64,000 nucleotides of DNA. Source: Pyrus communis (lineage: Eukaryota; Streptophyta; Magnoliopsida; Rosales; Rosaceae). The stretch is taken from positions 24,202,315-24,266,314 of the forward strand of contig NC_084814.1 of the NCBI RefSeq assembly GCF_963583255.1, in the 5' to 3' direction. The notes beneath the pieces are model-generated. The model searched no databases. It was not told where the DNA came from and worked only from the letters and a program-made list of their open reading frames with translations. Each line of letters starts with the position of its first letter. Positions within the stretch are counted from its first letter, which is position 1. The translations under genes were made by a program, and so were the position numbers. Of this stretch, positions 12,957 to 28,483 are shown one piece after another.

Positions 12957-13689
12957 CAGTAAAAAGACAGTTCAAACTCAAGTGAGGTGCCTATGTATTC
13001 TTTAGACTACACTGAAAAGATTGTCAAACAATTTTTATGAGATCCATATCATGTCCTTCAAACAGGCAGGTTTCGTATTCACACGAGCAACCTTGTATGT
13101 TGTGATTCTTAAAGAAATGTGCTTATAGAAAGGCATTGAGCCTGTGGAAAATTGAGAATGTGTATGTATTGTTGATATCTGAAAACAGTTGAGTGAATCG
13201 ATGATATAGGATGAAAAACCACCGCAGCGTTCTACCCCCGTAGGTCATGAAAGATCGATTATGATAAAATTAGTATTGTTCGAGTTGTAGTTGTACTATG
13301 AACGAGTTCTTGGTTTAGTCGTATTTATCTTCCCAATAATTGAAGAAGTTCCAAGTTTGAATAAGTAATTAAACTTGCTGCTCGCTTAATGAATCGAAAT
13401 TATTGTGTTGTAACTAATCGAAAGAATTCGAGTCAAGGGAGACAAGCAGTTTGATAACTTACAAGCACGATAACAATAAACGAATGCACAAACTGCTAAT
13501 CCTACAGCAAAAAAGTAAGAAGTATGTAATACTGGAGGAGCTACTATAAACTCAGTTGCCCTATTAACCCCTTGAGTACAAAAGAAAACGCACGACGTCC
13601 ATCCGACTTCAAGGACCTCTGCCGAAATGTGCAATGTCGACATGTGCGGAGGAAGTTCGTTTTCATACTTTCTTTCCTTCTATATTATC
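12957..13689. other. Convergent 3' flanks
   Basis: These 733 bp separate the ceramide synthase stop codon from the kinase stop codon on the other strand. They probably hold both 3' UTRs. A minus-strand open stretch at 13386-13643 has no start or splice context that ties it to the kinase. Confidence 0.6.
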
Positions 13690-16495
13690 TCACTTGGAGA
13701 ACTTGGCGATCAACTTGTCCACGTGAATTAGGATATCGTCAATGCGAGGACGGACTGCAGCCTGCGGCTGAAGCATCCATGTGACAAACTGGTGAAGAGC
13801 ATCTGGATATGGAGGATTAGGTCCGGCTGGCCACTTTATCTGCACATTGACTATGGCCAATTGTAGGCTTCCTCCAGATTCGCCGAGTGCATATTCAAAA
13901 GGAGACATTCCGTACCTGTTAAATAAAAATCGGGCATCAGAACTGAGAAAAAAAATAGTGACAGCAGCTAACTAGAGGCAAAGTTTTGCTTCCATGGCAG
14001 ACGAGAATGATGCTGATCATGGTACTGAATGAGTATTTGGCAGTAAGCCGTTACTATGCGAGATAACAGAATGATATTATGTATATTCAATATCTTAATA
14101 GCCTTCACAAGCACGCAACAAAGGTGTCACATCCATGCCAGATACTGTTATGTATACGTATACATACACTTTAAAACAGTTCCTTAAACAACGCAGCATA
14201 AAACGTTCACTACTGCGGCAGAAGGTAGACGATCAATACGATTTTCAAACTTCAGAGCTATAATAGTAAGTTCAAGAAGAAGGTTCAGTACTCACAGTAT
14301 TGCATACAAAGTGCATCCTAATGACCATACATCAGTTCTTTCATCAATATCGGCTTGGCTTGGGCAATCCCACAACTCTGGAGCTCGAAATGGTGCCGAG
14401 CAATGCTCAGACGCCCATTCCTACATAACAAGCGAGTTAAATCACTTCAATTTTTTTTCATCCAAAAGTTACCAGATGAGAAAACTAAACATTAAAGAGG
14501 TGTCTTTCTTTGAAGACATTAAACCAATTGAAATCAAAGAGATACAAATACGCAACATCAGATTGCATTAAGCATACTGAACAAAAAAAATATTAGTTAC
14601 TATTTCAAAAAATAAAATTTAAAAATACTTTTAGAAAAATCCAAAATGATTTCAAAATATATACCTGCAACTGTAGTGCCTCTGTACGAGAGCGAATTTG
14701 CCTCCTCGCAGGTCGAGCACTGCCAAAATCCATCAATATTGCAAGAGGTGATTGTCCTTTTCTATGGGTTATCAGAACGTTACCAGGTTTGATATCATTA
14801 TGTGCATATGGTGGATCGAAAGTGTGCATATGCTTGAGTCCTGCACAAAGCTGTAACATAGTTTTTTCTAGGTTAGAATGCTTTTGATGCTTCTAAATAT
14901 GTTTTACCAACAAAATATATCACTGTGGGACATAAAAAAGCAATTGGAATATGACACATCAATTGCCCCGGAACTTGGTAGCATTGCTGAAGGCTTTTAG
15001 ACCAGTTATATTATTTATAGATTGCTTAATAAAAAGTTAACATGCTGTAACGTTGTTTATGGTGTTACTGAAGGCTTCTTTAAAAAAATTTAAATGCATC
15101 ACACAATCTACAGTTTCTTGAGCAGAAAACAGCAAAGACTTTTAATTTGATATCAAACACTGCACCTCAGTAATAAAGAAAGTCACATTGAGAGCTAAAC
15201 TGTTGTACAATGTACAGTTAATCACTAACATTTTGATGTTGAGCGGTATCATGACATCATTAGTTCAGATTGACATTCCCTTCTTTCGGAAGTGTAATAG
15301 TTTCAAGTTAAAAGGGAAAAAATGCGGGATGAGATATTCATTCACCTGCCGGAATATTTGAAGAACATCTGAGGTGGAAAATAACTCCTTTTTAGCTTTC
15401 ATAGTCTTGGCATTGTCCAGTAATGTTCCATCCAGATGAACGGGAAATAACAAGTATGCTTCATGGTTCCAAGATTGTTCTTGTGTAGTCTGTCAGCCAA
15501 AGAGAGAATTATAGATGAATCGATTGCAAAACCGAAAACAATGATAAAATTGACGGAAGGCTCCCATTCCGGGAAAAAACCTAAAGTATTGTATACGCCA
15601 TATGAAACTTAGTACTCCAGATTTAACCTTAACGGCAATAATGGCATGATCAAGAAGTGGAAGCAGATTGGGATGACTGAAAAGCGATGAAACACGGATC
15701 TCCTCCTTCACCAACTCCAGCTGCTCGCTATTCTGAATGAGAACTTTTTTCATAGCATAATTTCCATCATCTGCGAAAGAATATAGTACAAGCAAGCTGT
15801 AATAATTTCCGAAATTGAATTGTAAACCGATCGATTGCCGGAGCATAAGTCAAGCATAAACAGTAACAACATGAAGGCCAAATCACAAATGCATTCGTCA
15901 CTGGAAGGTCGAAACAATGCCATAGGCTCAGATCAAACATTAATATTACCAAACAATCGATGCATGCTACCACTCAACACATTCGAAGAACAAAAGAGTC
16001 ACACTTTAAACTCAATTCAGCAAATTCATTGCAATCACCATTGCTTCCCCGCTCAGAGAATCAAAACCAATAATTTCAGATTCATATATCCATATGACCC
16101 AGATCACTAATTCCTCAAAGATACAGACTTCAACCATTTTCAATTCAAATCAGTGCAACCCAGATCACAGAATCCAAAACAGCTCACAACCCAGATCACA
16201 AAATTCAAAACATATCACTACCCAGATCCCAAATTCTCACAAACACATCAAAAAATCAACAAATCCCATAAATTGAATCACCTGAGACGTGAGAGGAATC
16301 CTTGAATTTCTTGGCGAGGCCGCCACCGCCGGAGGCGGAGGAATCGGCGACCACCTCCTTGACCAAAAACACATAGGCGAACCCACCTTCCCCGAGCTGC
16401 CTCACGATCTTGAACCGATTCTCGTTGATCCACACGTCGCCTCCGCCGTTCACGGCGTCGTACAGAGCGCCTAAACCAGAGAATGTGCAACCCAT
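13690..16495 (-). CDS. STK16-like serine/threonine protein kinase
   Basis: Protein kinase of the NAK/STK16 group, which in animals is a lipid-anchored Golgi and membrane-traffic kinase; the plant role is little known. Exons, in coding order, are 16282-16495, 15628-15770, 15346-15489, 14665-14850, 14296-14420 and 13690-13915, giving 345 residues. The protein starts MGCTFSG, a likely N-myristoylation (G2) and palmitoylation (C3) signal. The glycine loop is GEGGFAYV (35-42) and the ATP-binding lysine is in YAMKK (K79). The catalytic loop is HNDIKPGN with D186, using HND in place of HRD, and D208 is in MDFGSAR. APFRAPELW forms the APE motif and DVWSLGCTLY the F-helix. All catalytic residues are present, so activity is expected. 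A CT microsatellite lies in the 5' leader. Confidence 0.93.
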
Positions 16496-16521
16496 CTGGT
16501 ATACTCGTTATTCAGCTGTTG

Positions 16522-16524
<3 letters not shown>

Positions 16525-16553
<29 letters not shown>
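16525..16553. repeat. (CT)n microsatellite in the kinase 5' leader
   Basis: About 14 CT units lie 30 bp upstream of the kinase start codon and are probably transcribed as GA repeats in its 5' UTR. Confidence 0.9.
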
Positions 16554-16556
<3 letters not shown>

Positions 16557-16967
16557 AATAAATAAATAAATCCAGAAACCAAAAAAGGGAAGCTTTCAAA
16601 AACGGAATCGTGTTTTCGAAAACGGATTCGGAAGAGCTGAGGAGTTCATGTCAATCAGTCAATGGAGGAGGAGGATGGTAATGAGAAGGAGCTTGAGTGT
16701 CATTTGGGCTTCGTGTTTTCTATCTGTTCAAGGTTTTAATTTGGCGATGGATCTCTCAAATTACAAATCTGACCCACACATGACACATGGATGCATTTTT
16801 TTGGTTCTTGAGTAACTCTCACTTCCCTTCCATTTCTTTCTGTTATATCGTACCAAAAGCCACCCTTCAATATAAATAAATTTTAATTTTTTTAAGAAAT
16901 TGATTAATTTGATTTTCTTTTTGTCAAATCTCAATCACTTAAATGATCATTTTTTCCTCATGTGATT

Positions 16968-17302
16968 AAGGTTCTAAAAGGCGTTAGCTGCTAGTTGAGC
17001 GGCAGTCAAGGGCTTAATGCTTAGACGGAAAGTACTAGGACATATTAAAAATATTAAGAACAAGTATATAATGAATGTTCATCAAAATATCTAAAAAGTT
17101 TCTTACAATTTATAAATAAATAAAAAAATACAAAACGAACTATGTGAGAATCACAACCTAGTCGGTCTAGGTGGGTAGGCGCCCACCTAGGGAAGTTTAG
17201 CCGTCATTTCATATTTTTTAAACACCTAAGTATTAATCGAAGAGATAATCAACCGCCTAGATTAGGCCTAGCCAGCCCTAAATAGGGTTTTTTAGAACAT
17301 TG
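16968..17302. mobile_element. Non-autonomous element with 9-bp target duplication (Mutator-like)
   Basis: A 335-bp element is bounded by the perfect direct repeat CATGTGATT at 16959-16967 and 17303-17311. The ends are inverted: GTTCTAAAA on the left against TTTTTTAGAAC on the right. The interior holds words of the type GGCGCC and CCTAG near 17180-17270. A 9-bp duplication fits the Mutator superfamily; there is no transposase coding. Confidence 0.8.
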
Positions 17303-17454
17303 CATGTGATTGACATTTGGTTTTTTATCTCGCCAAAATTTTAACCATATGTCATTAATATTTAATTTTTTAGCCAACTTTTGTCCAACATGCTTTTTTT
17401 TTTTTTTTTTTATTTATTTATTTATTTAAAGATAGTTGAGAATTACATCCTCAT

Positions 17455-20400
17455 TGTGATATCCCGTCCCTAAAATTATTATTTTATTTTATTCTTGACG
17501 TATTTCAAAGATTTGATTGGAACTAGTTCTTTATTTCTCCAAATTTGAGAAAAACAAAGTGAGGGTTACTTTAGTCATTTCCAATTTTCTCGACCTTTTC
17601 GGTCAACTCTTGAATTGGTTAGGTAGAGTTCGATTCCATGAGCGCGTAGGCGTAAACAGATCTTATTTCCGAGTCCAAACGGAGAAGTTAGAGTCGTTTA
17701 AAGTTGATGACATTTTGGTAATATTGCCAAAATGCTATAAATGGGAGGGAAACCTCCAGAAAAGAGGGAGGTTTCTGAAAATGGAAGGGGGGAAACTGCA
17801 CTAACCCGTTTTAGGGAGATTTTGACCCATAAACCCACCAAACTTGACCCGCTTGTATCTTTTTCATCCGAGCTCCGTTTTGGATGATCTTGGTGTCCAT
17901 GGAAAGCTCTTGACGAGCCATACATCTCTGTGATGTTAGATTTTCCCATTTCTTTTCCATCTTTGCAGTTCGAGGTCGCAAAGTCCATGACTTTTCTGGC
18001 GGTTTTATCATTTTTTCGGCGATTCCGGCAACGATTTCCTTCGAGTGAGATATGAAACTTCATCTACTCTTCATAATCTTCAAGTGGGTATGCTTAGTTT
18101 GTGCTTTCGTATTCATTTTAGAGTTGGGTGTTTAGAACCCTAGAAATCCGGTTTTCTCCGGTGAAATTGGACGGTTTCCGGTTAGAATTTATTGTCGGCC
18201 TAGTTGTGAAAAGTGTTTCCCTTGTTGAGCTCTAGCTACCACGTAAATTTGAGCTCATCTAGTTAATGTTGAAATTCGGGGTTTCTAAACCCTCCATCTT
18301 GACTTACACAGCGTGTGGCGGTGCGAGGGATCGTTCACGAGTGTTGCCTAGGTTTCAAATACCTTCTAATGACCATGTGAACCTATGTCTAGCTTGGTTT
18401 CCAAAGATTCAATTGTTGGGTGTGGTGATCAATTTGGACCGCCACTTGTTTGTGTGATTGTCGACAATTCGACCATTGGATCAAAATGAAACTTTAGTAT
18501 GTTATCCTTGAAGCATAATGTGGACTTTGGGAAGTTATGGATCGTAAATCTGATTTGTGGATTGTTGTGGACTCCATCGTTGACTGAGAATTGATTTATG
18601 GTCAACATGTCTCGAAATGTTCTAAATAATAAAATTAGTACTATGAGAGACTTAAGTGAAGTCTAATGGGCCTACATTGGTTAGAGAGTGACTTGAACAT
18701 ATGTGATATGGCTATTACTTTGATTTCTTATATTGGTATCATCCGTGAATTTGACTTGGTCTTATAATGTGATTCTATTGAAATGTGATTATATATATAT
18801 TTATATATATTTAGCCATAGACCTATGTTATCAAACATGATTTGGCTTGTGTACTAATGATGATCGTGATATGTGATTTGACATGCATATTCGAAAGGTG
18901 GTTGATTTACATAGATGGTATGATATGATGAAATGTGAGCGACTTAATATATGTGAATATGAAATGGTTTTATAATCATTTTTTCCTATAAATTGTTAAT
19001 TTTCATATTGAGCCAATGACATAGTTATATGAAGTGGGATTTGACGTGCATATTGGAAATATGGTTTGTTTTGTATGATTAGCTTGATTTGATGAGGTGA
19101 GGGCTAGTGGTGGACCGTTAACCCATTGTCATGGGGTTTGTTGCTTTGAAACATGTGTCAATGCTCGTTTCATTATTTCATTTCTTGTCCGTTGAGCCTT
19201 TATAACTTGAGCAACTTGATTCATGTGTTGTTTCATTGATTGGTGGTTATGCAATGTACTCCGCGATTCCGTTGAGTGATGGTCCAGAATCGTATCTTGG
19301 TTTGGGTTCCGTTGAGTGATGGTCCGGAATCCCTCTTACTCCGCGATCCCGTTGAGTGATGGTCCGGGATTGTATCCACCTTAGTTCATTGAGTTTAGTT
19401 TGAGATGGTTGCAAAGGTGTAGGCTTTAGATGAACAGTGTCGCCCTAATTCTACTACTTCATTGTGTGCATGTGAATATGGGTGTGAGATGTTATGGTTG
19501 TTTGAAATGAACTTTTGGATGTCTGGGTGACTCCCTCGGAGTTTTCAAAAGTTTGGTATTGATTTCCTATGAAGGATTTATATTCAAGGTTTATAAATTA
19601 TGATTGATGGCTGGTTTTATTATTGTATCACATGCTTATTTTATTGTCCCTCACCCGAGCCTCTCAACTTATCTGAGTGCCCGATTTGCCAGTGCACCAA
19701 TTCCATAATATTGGCATTGACTTTACATATGACAGGTCTGGGTAGATTATGAGAAACCGCTTGATATTTTGGTTCCGTTGAGTGGTCCGGAACCCAATGT
19801 TGTTGGATTCCGTTGAGTGGTCCGAAATCCTTGCTCTTATTCATTCTGTAAGGTGATCTCAGAATCCTAAATTCGAGTAGATGGGAATTACCCACAATAG
19901 ATATTGCGAAAATAAATTAGAATTACCATGTTATCATTCTTAACCCAAATTGGGAATTATGTAGAGTTCTTTAATTAAATTCGTGAAATGATATGTTATC
20001 TCACTGACTGATTAACGTAAGTAAATATTAATATTGTGCTTCGTGATTCCTTGATATGTTACAAGCTATGTATTGAGATATAATGTTAGAAGTATAGTGA
20101 TTGGTATGATGAAGTGAAATGTGATTTGACTTGTGTATTGGAAATGGTTGTGACATGTGATTGAAATGCATATTGAATTGCTTGGGAGATGTGAGGTATT
20201 TTGCTTAATATTGCTTCGTTTCATTGAGTTTCGTGAATTGGGTAACTTGAATCATGTCTTGTTCCTTCGAGCCGTTGTTATGCTTCTTGGACTTCCGTTC
20301 AATTCGGTTGGGTGGTTTGGAACTGAGTTCTGTTTGGATTCCGTTGAGTGATGGTCCGGAATCCCCTTTGGAGCCTTGGTCCGTTGGGTGGTCCAAAATC

Positions 20401-21197
20401 CCCTTTTTCCAATGATGTAGTCTTCAACTGAATTGTGTTGCTATAGCCTTACGTTTCGACTTGTTGTATGTGTTATTGATGATGTGATGGTTGACATTAT
20501 TGATTGATGTGATTATGGAATGACGTTGGATATGAGTGTGGTTATAATGAGTATTTTAGTTGATTAATATTTTTAGAGAATCATGTGTACTTTGTTAATT
20601 CTTAACTATGTTACACACTATGAAATGCGATTTTATGTGGAAAACGTGATAAATTACGTGATGGATGAAGTGGAAATGTTAATCGTCATGTTGGATTGTT
20701 ATGTTGGATATCATGGTTATTGTTATGATTAGACTTGTTGATAAATGTGGCTAGAGAATGGTTTTGTGCTTCGTTGGTTCCTTGAAATGATATATGTTGT
20801 GAATTGCGGTATCATGTTGCGACATAATGATTTATATATAGTTAGAGGGGAAATCATGTTTTTCAGATGGGTTTGTTATGTAACCCTGAGTCTAGTATTT
20901 TCATGCTTGTCAAGTTCTATTGATTGATTGAGAAATGTTATGTCTTTCGACTTAATCGGACTATGTTGTATGTCAATGATTGTGCATGACGAACTACGAA
21001 TGGCTTGATCCCTGTCTAGGGTACGTAGGCAGTCTAACAGGGAGGTTAGATGCAGCCATAATGCATACAAAAAATAACTATGCGATTCGATTATTGAGTT
21101 GTGCTTGCCCATATCCAGGAGGTGGGATATAATAGATACGGATTTTTTGTGACGTCACGTGTCAATTCTGGACGTATGCCGGGATTGGGGCGTGACA
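17455..21197. mobile_element. Solo LTR, 3.74 kb
   Basis: The block starts TGTGATATCCCGTCCC and ends GGGGCGTGACA, giving TG...CA termini with imperfect inverted similarity (TGTGATATCCCG against TGTCACGCCCC read from the other end). It is flanked by the 5-bp direct repeat CTCAT (17450-17454 and 21198-21202), the length usual for LTR retrotransposon insertion. No gag or pol coding is visible inside and no second LTR is in the window, so it is most simply a solo LTR left by recombination. Its interior is TG-rich and repeats the word CCGTTGAGTGATGGTCCGGAAT, or the shortened CCGTTGAGTGGTCCGGAA, at about 19269, 19306, 19349, 19772, 19807, 20338 and 20380. The superfamily is not certain; Ty3/gypsy is my guess from length and ends. 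Confidence 0.78.
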
Positions 21198-21270
21198 CTC
21201 ATGGTGTAAGATAGTTGAGAATTACATCCTCATAGTGTAAGATAGTTGAGAATTACATCCTCATAGTGTA
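21198..21270. repeat. 31-bp tandem repeat that was the solo-LTR target
   Basis: The unit GATAGTTGAGAATTACATCCTCATAGTGTAA occurs twice here. A third partial copy, GATAGTTGAGAATTACATCCTCAT (17431-17454), lies on the far side of the solo LTR, showing that the element inserted into a pre-existing tandem array. Confidence 0.85.
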
Positions 21271-21783
21271 TTTTATTTTATTTTTTTCAAAATTGATTAG
21301 TAAAGTATGTTCTCGCATCATCGAGGTTCCTTCAAAAAACAATTTGAGTCAAGAGAAACCATGTCCATAATTCACATTTTTGGTTTTTGCTGAAAGCTGT
21401 TAGTGTCTTTCTTCTCGATATAAAGATTTTTAATCATTAACCATTCGAGTTTTTATAGTCATAAAACAATGTATGACAAAAACAACATCATCATTCCATT
21501 ACCTATGTCTTAAAGATAATAAGTGAACTCTTCAAAATGGTTAAGAGAGTTTTATGCATGTCGAACGTTGGTGTCACATGTAGCATTTAAAACATATTTG
21601 GTGTCATTTAGTACTACAGTATGGTGATATTCTTCTTTACTTGGAAGTGAGAGATATTAGGTTCGAATCTCGTAGATGATAAATTTAATACCAAATTAGG
21701 TTATCCATTGTATGACTTAAACAAACTCATACTCCCCCTCTTTCTGATGAGTTTGTTCCTATACACGATAGTACGGTACTGCG
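21271..21783. other. Spacer without recognised features
   Basis: AT-rich sequence with no coding or repeat signal that I can name. Confidence 0.5.
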
Positions 21784-22130
21784 ATGGACCATCGCTTAGT
21801 CAACTGCCTGACTGGAGATAAACCTACTTTCTTCCAACCGACAACTCAAAAGTTAAAATTAAGCCATATTACTACAGTAAAAATTTTATTTACGGTGAAA
21901 CTTGAGTGCCAAGTTTACATCACTTTGGCTCCAGTTACCCTCGGCTGGCCAAGTCTAGACTTTGCAGGTAGGCAAAACCAGTTTCTTACTGATATGATGG
22001 TCGAATGCTGTATGCTAGGTACAAAAGGGTGTCTGTCAATGGAAAGATTTCACGAAAATGTGAAAAAATTTCGAGCTGCAGTTAACGGAAAACCTGCTCG
22101 AGCTACCGATTCTAAACCGATCAACTTAGA
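21784..22130 (+). pseudogene. Unidentified reading frame cut by a MITE
   Basis: An open frame starts at ATG 21784 and runs to the MITE at 22131. The same frame resumes exactly after the MITE's second target repeat (22685) and stays open for about 25 more codons to a TAG near 22759. Before insertion the frame would therefore have been about 140 codons. I do not recognise the product. It is moderately rich in Cys, Met and Lys and has no signal peptide or clear membrane segment. It lies antisense to the region downstream of agmatine deiminase, so it may be chance; minus-strand frames here are shorter. Confidence 0.3.
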
Positions 22131-22678
22131 CCATCTCCAACCCTTAGGCTAAAACCTAAAATTTTTAACCCAGAAATAGTTTTTTAGCTCTAACCCTTCT
22201 GACCTAAATTTTTTAGCCTGAGATTATTAAAGAATACATTTAGGCTAATTTTTTCTTTTAAAGTAATTCTTTTTAAAAAAAAATTATGTACACTACGATA
22301 ATTTAATTTTATAAACATTTTAACCTAAAAATACTTAAATTCCGATAAATATTGAAAATCATTAAATTTGGATGAATTTTGATTATTTTAACCGCTGGAT
22401 TTAAATTTGGACCGTTAGATCTTTTTTTACCGTTAAATTTGATTATATTCGATCTCAACCATTAAATTCAATAAATCCTAAGAGACATGACCATGTGGGT
22501 GGGGTCTTGCTGGTGGTGCCCACACCATTTTTCTGGGCTAAATCATGAGGGAAATTTGGTTTTTACCTTTTAGCCTACACATTTAGCATGGATTGGATTG
22601 GGTTGGGTTTTTTTTCCCCCCGGGGGGGGCACCGAATAAAACCTAAAAAATAGTATTTAGCTCAGGGTTGGGTTCGTT
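22131..22678. mobile_element. MITE of about 550 bp
   Basis: The left end reads CCATCTCCAACCCTTAGGCTAAAACC; the right end, read in reverse, gives CCAACCCTGAGCTAAAT and then TTTTTAGGTTTTA, so the ends are imperfect inverted repeats. The word CTTAGA flanks both sides (22125-22130 and 22679-22684). The interior contains repeated ACCGTTAAATTTGA-type words and an unusual TTTTTTTTCCCCCCGGGGGGGG run at about 22607-22629. Confidence 0.65.
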
Positions 22679-22684
22679 CTTAGA

Positions 22685-22968
22685 TGTTTCCCAGTGCTTG
22701 AAGGCTGTTTCCGAAGATGCAATGTATAAATGTTATGCAACTCGATTAAACAAATCTTCCTTTTAGCAGTATTAGTACACACCAAAACTCAATCAACGAG
22801 AGTTACGATAACTTCTTTGTCTCTGGGTCTAGGCACTTTATTACCTTGTACTTCGGAGGCTTGTAAGCCAAACGCTGTAACATTAGAACGAAGTGGAGCG
22901 GTCTCTGCTTGATGAGTCCCCTGGACCCGAAACACATAGAACTGATGAATCAAGCTATCTGCACCATT
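22685..22968. other. Probable 3' UTR of agmatine deiminase
   Basis: This stretch lies directly downstream of the agmatine deiminase stop codon on the minus strand. I see no exon in it. The end of the interrupted plus-strand frame (to about 22761) overlaps it. Confidence 0.5.
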
Positions 22969-27554
<4,586 letters not shown>

Positions 27555-27735
27555 GAGGTGGCAAATCAACTCATTGGGTTGTTAATGGGTACCCGCTAAA
27601 GACCCGTTTAATTTGATATCCCCATAATGTAGAAGTAAGATTGGTAGTGGTGATGATGGTGCAAAGTAAAATCAAACTAAATGAGTCTTAACAGGTATTC
27701 ATTAACAACCCAATGAATTAATTTGTCATCTCAAC
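27555..27735. mobile_element. MITE with ~60-bp inverted ends
   Basis: The left arm (GAGGTGGCAAATCAACTCAT, then TGGGTTGTTAATGGGTACCC) and the right arm (27690-27735) are inverted copies. The right arm alone reappears at about 35474-35520, at the start of the second TTM duplication unit, so the duplication breakpoint lies inside this element. Confidence 0.7.
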
Positions 27736-28225
27736 AATTGGATGTGTCAAATTTGGTACCATGAACAAATTTATAAACAATATACTAACTTTATCTTCTT
27801 TTAACGACGAGTCTATGTTTTAGAGTGTAACGTGCACCCAACTCTAAGGAATGCGATTAAAACAAAAAATTTACAAGGTAAACGACGTGTGCGTGAAAAT
27901 AAGAAAACTTTTTTGTGTTTCACAAGTTGTGATATTTTCAGGATTTCCCATTTTTATTCCTATGAAAAATGCAAGTTCTTGCACTTCTTCCCAGTAGGAA
28001 CTTGCTTACCTACACTCTCCATCGATGTGGTAATTTTGTTTTTTTTTTTTAATTAACATAAAGTTCAGGGGGAGATTGATTACTTTCACCAATAGTGTCA
28101 GGCCATACTCATAACCTTGAACATGAATGACTTACGCATGATACCTAATTGCCAGCTGCTGTTAGTATGTATTTATGTAAGAATTTATAGATCAAACACC
28201 AAGAAAGATGGCTGATAGCTAGACT

Positions 28226-28290
28226 GTAATCTTGTTCAGGCGATACACAAGGCAAGGACCTTACCAACTGAGCCAACCTCTGTTGGCATT
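28226..28290 (-). repeat. tRNA-like A-box fragment (possible SINE relic)
   Basis: Read on the minus strand, GGTTGGCTCAGTTGGTAAGG matches the internal A-box of tRNA-derived SINEs. The paralogous stretch at about 36005-36065 has TTAGCTCAGTTGGTAAGG. No B-box or cloverleaf is visible, so it is at most an old fragment already present before the duplication. Confidence 0.4.
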
Positions 28291-28483
28291 TTGCTCTGCC
28301 ATTTGATCACTAAGGTTGAATTTCGTTCATGCTCACGAGTGGGTCTTGCAATCAAGCTCTCGTTAGCCTTTGCCCTCGAGGGTCAATCTCCGTTTGACCA
28401 CAAAAAACTTTTGCAAGACACGTTAATATATTATCAATTTGGAATACTTCTACCGTAATATATTAGTGGCACAAAACTAAGTT

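Noticed and set aside
13386..13643. 85-codon minus-strand frame as an extra kinase exon
   Set aside because: The kinase ends with a normal stop at 13690 after a complete C-lobe, and no splice donor leads here.
28226..28290. Functional tRNA gene
   Set aside because: Only an A-box-like word is present; there is no B-box, acceptor stem or cloverleaf.
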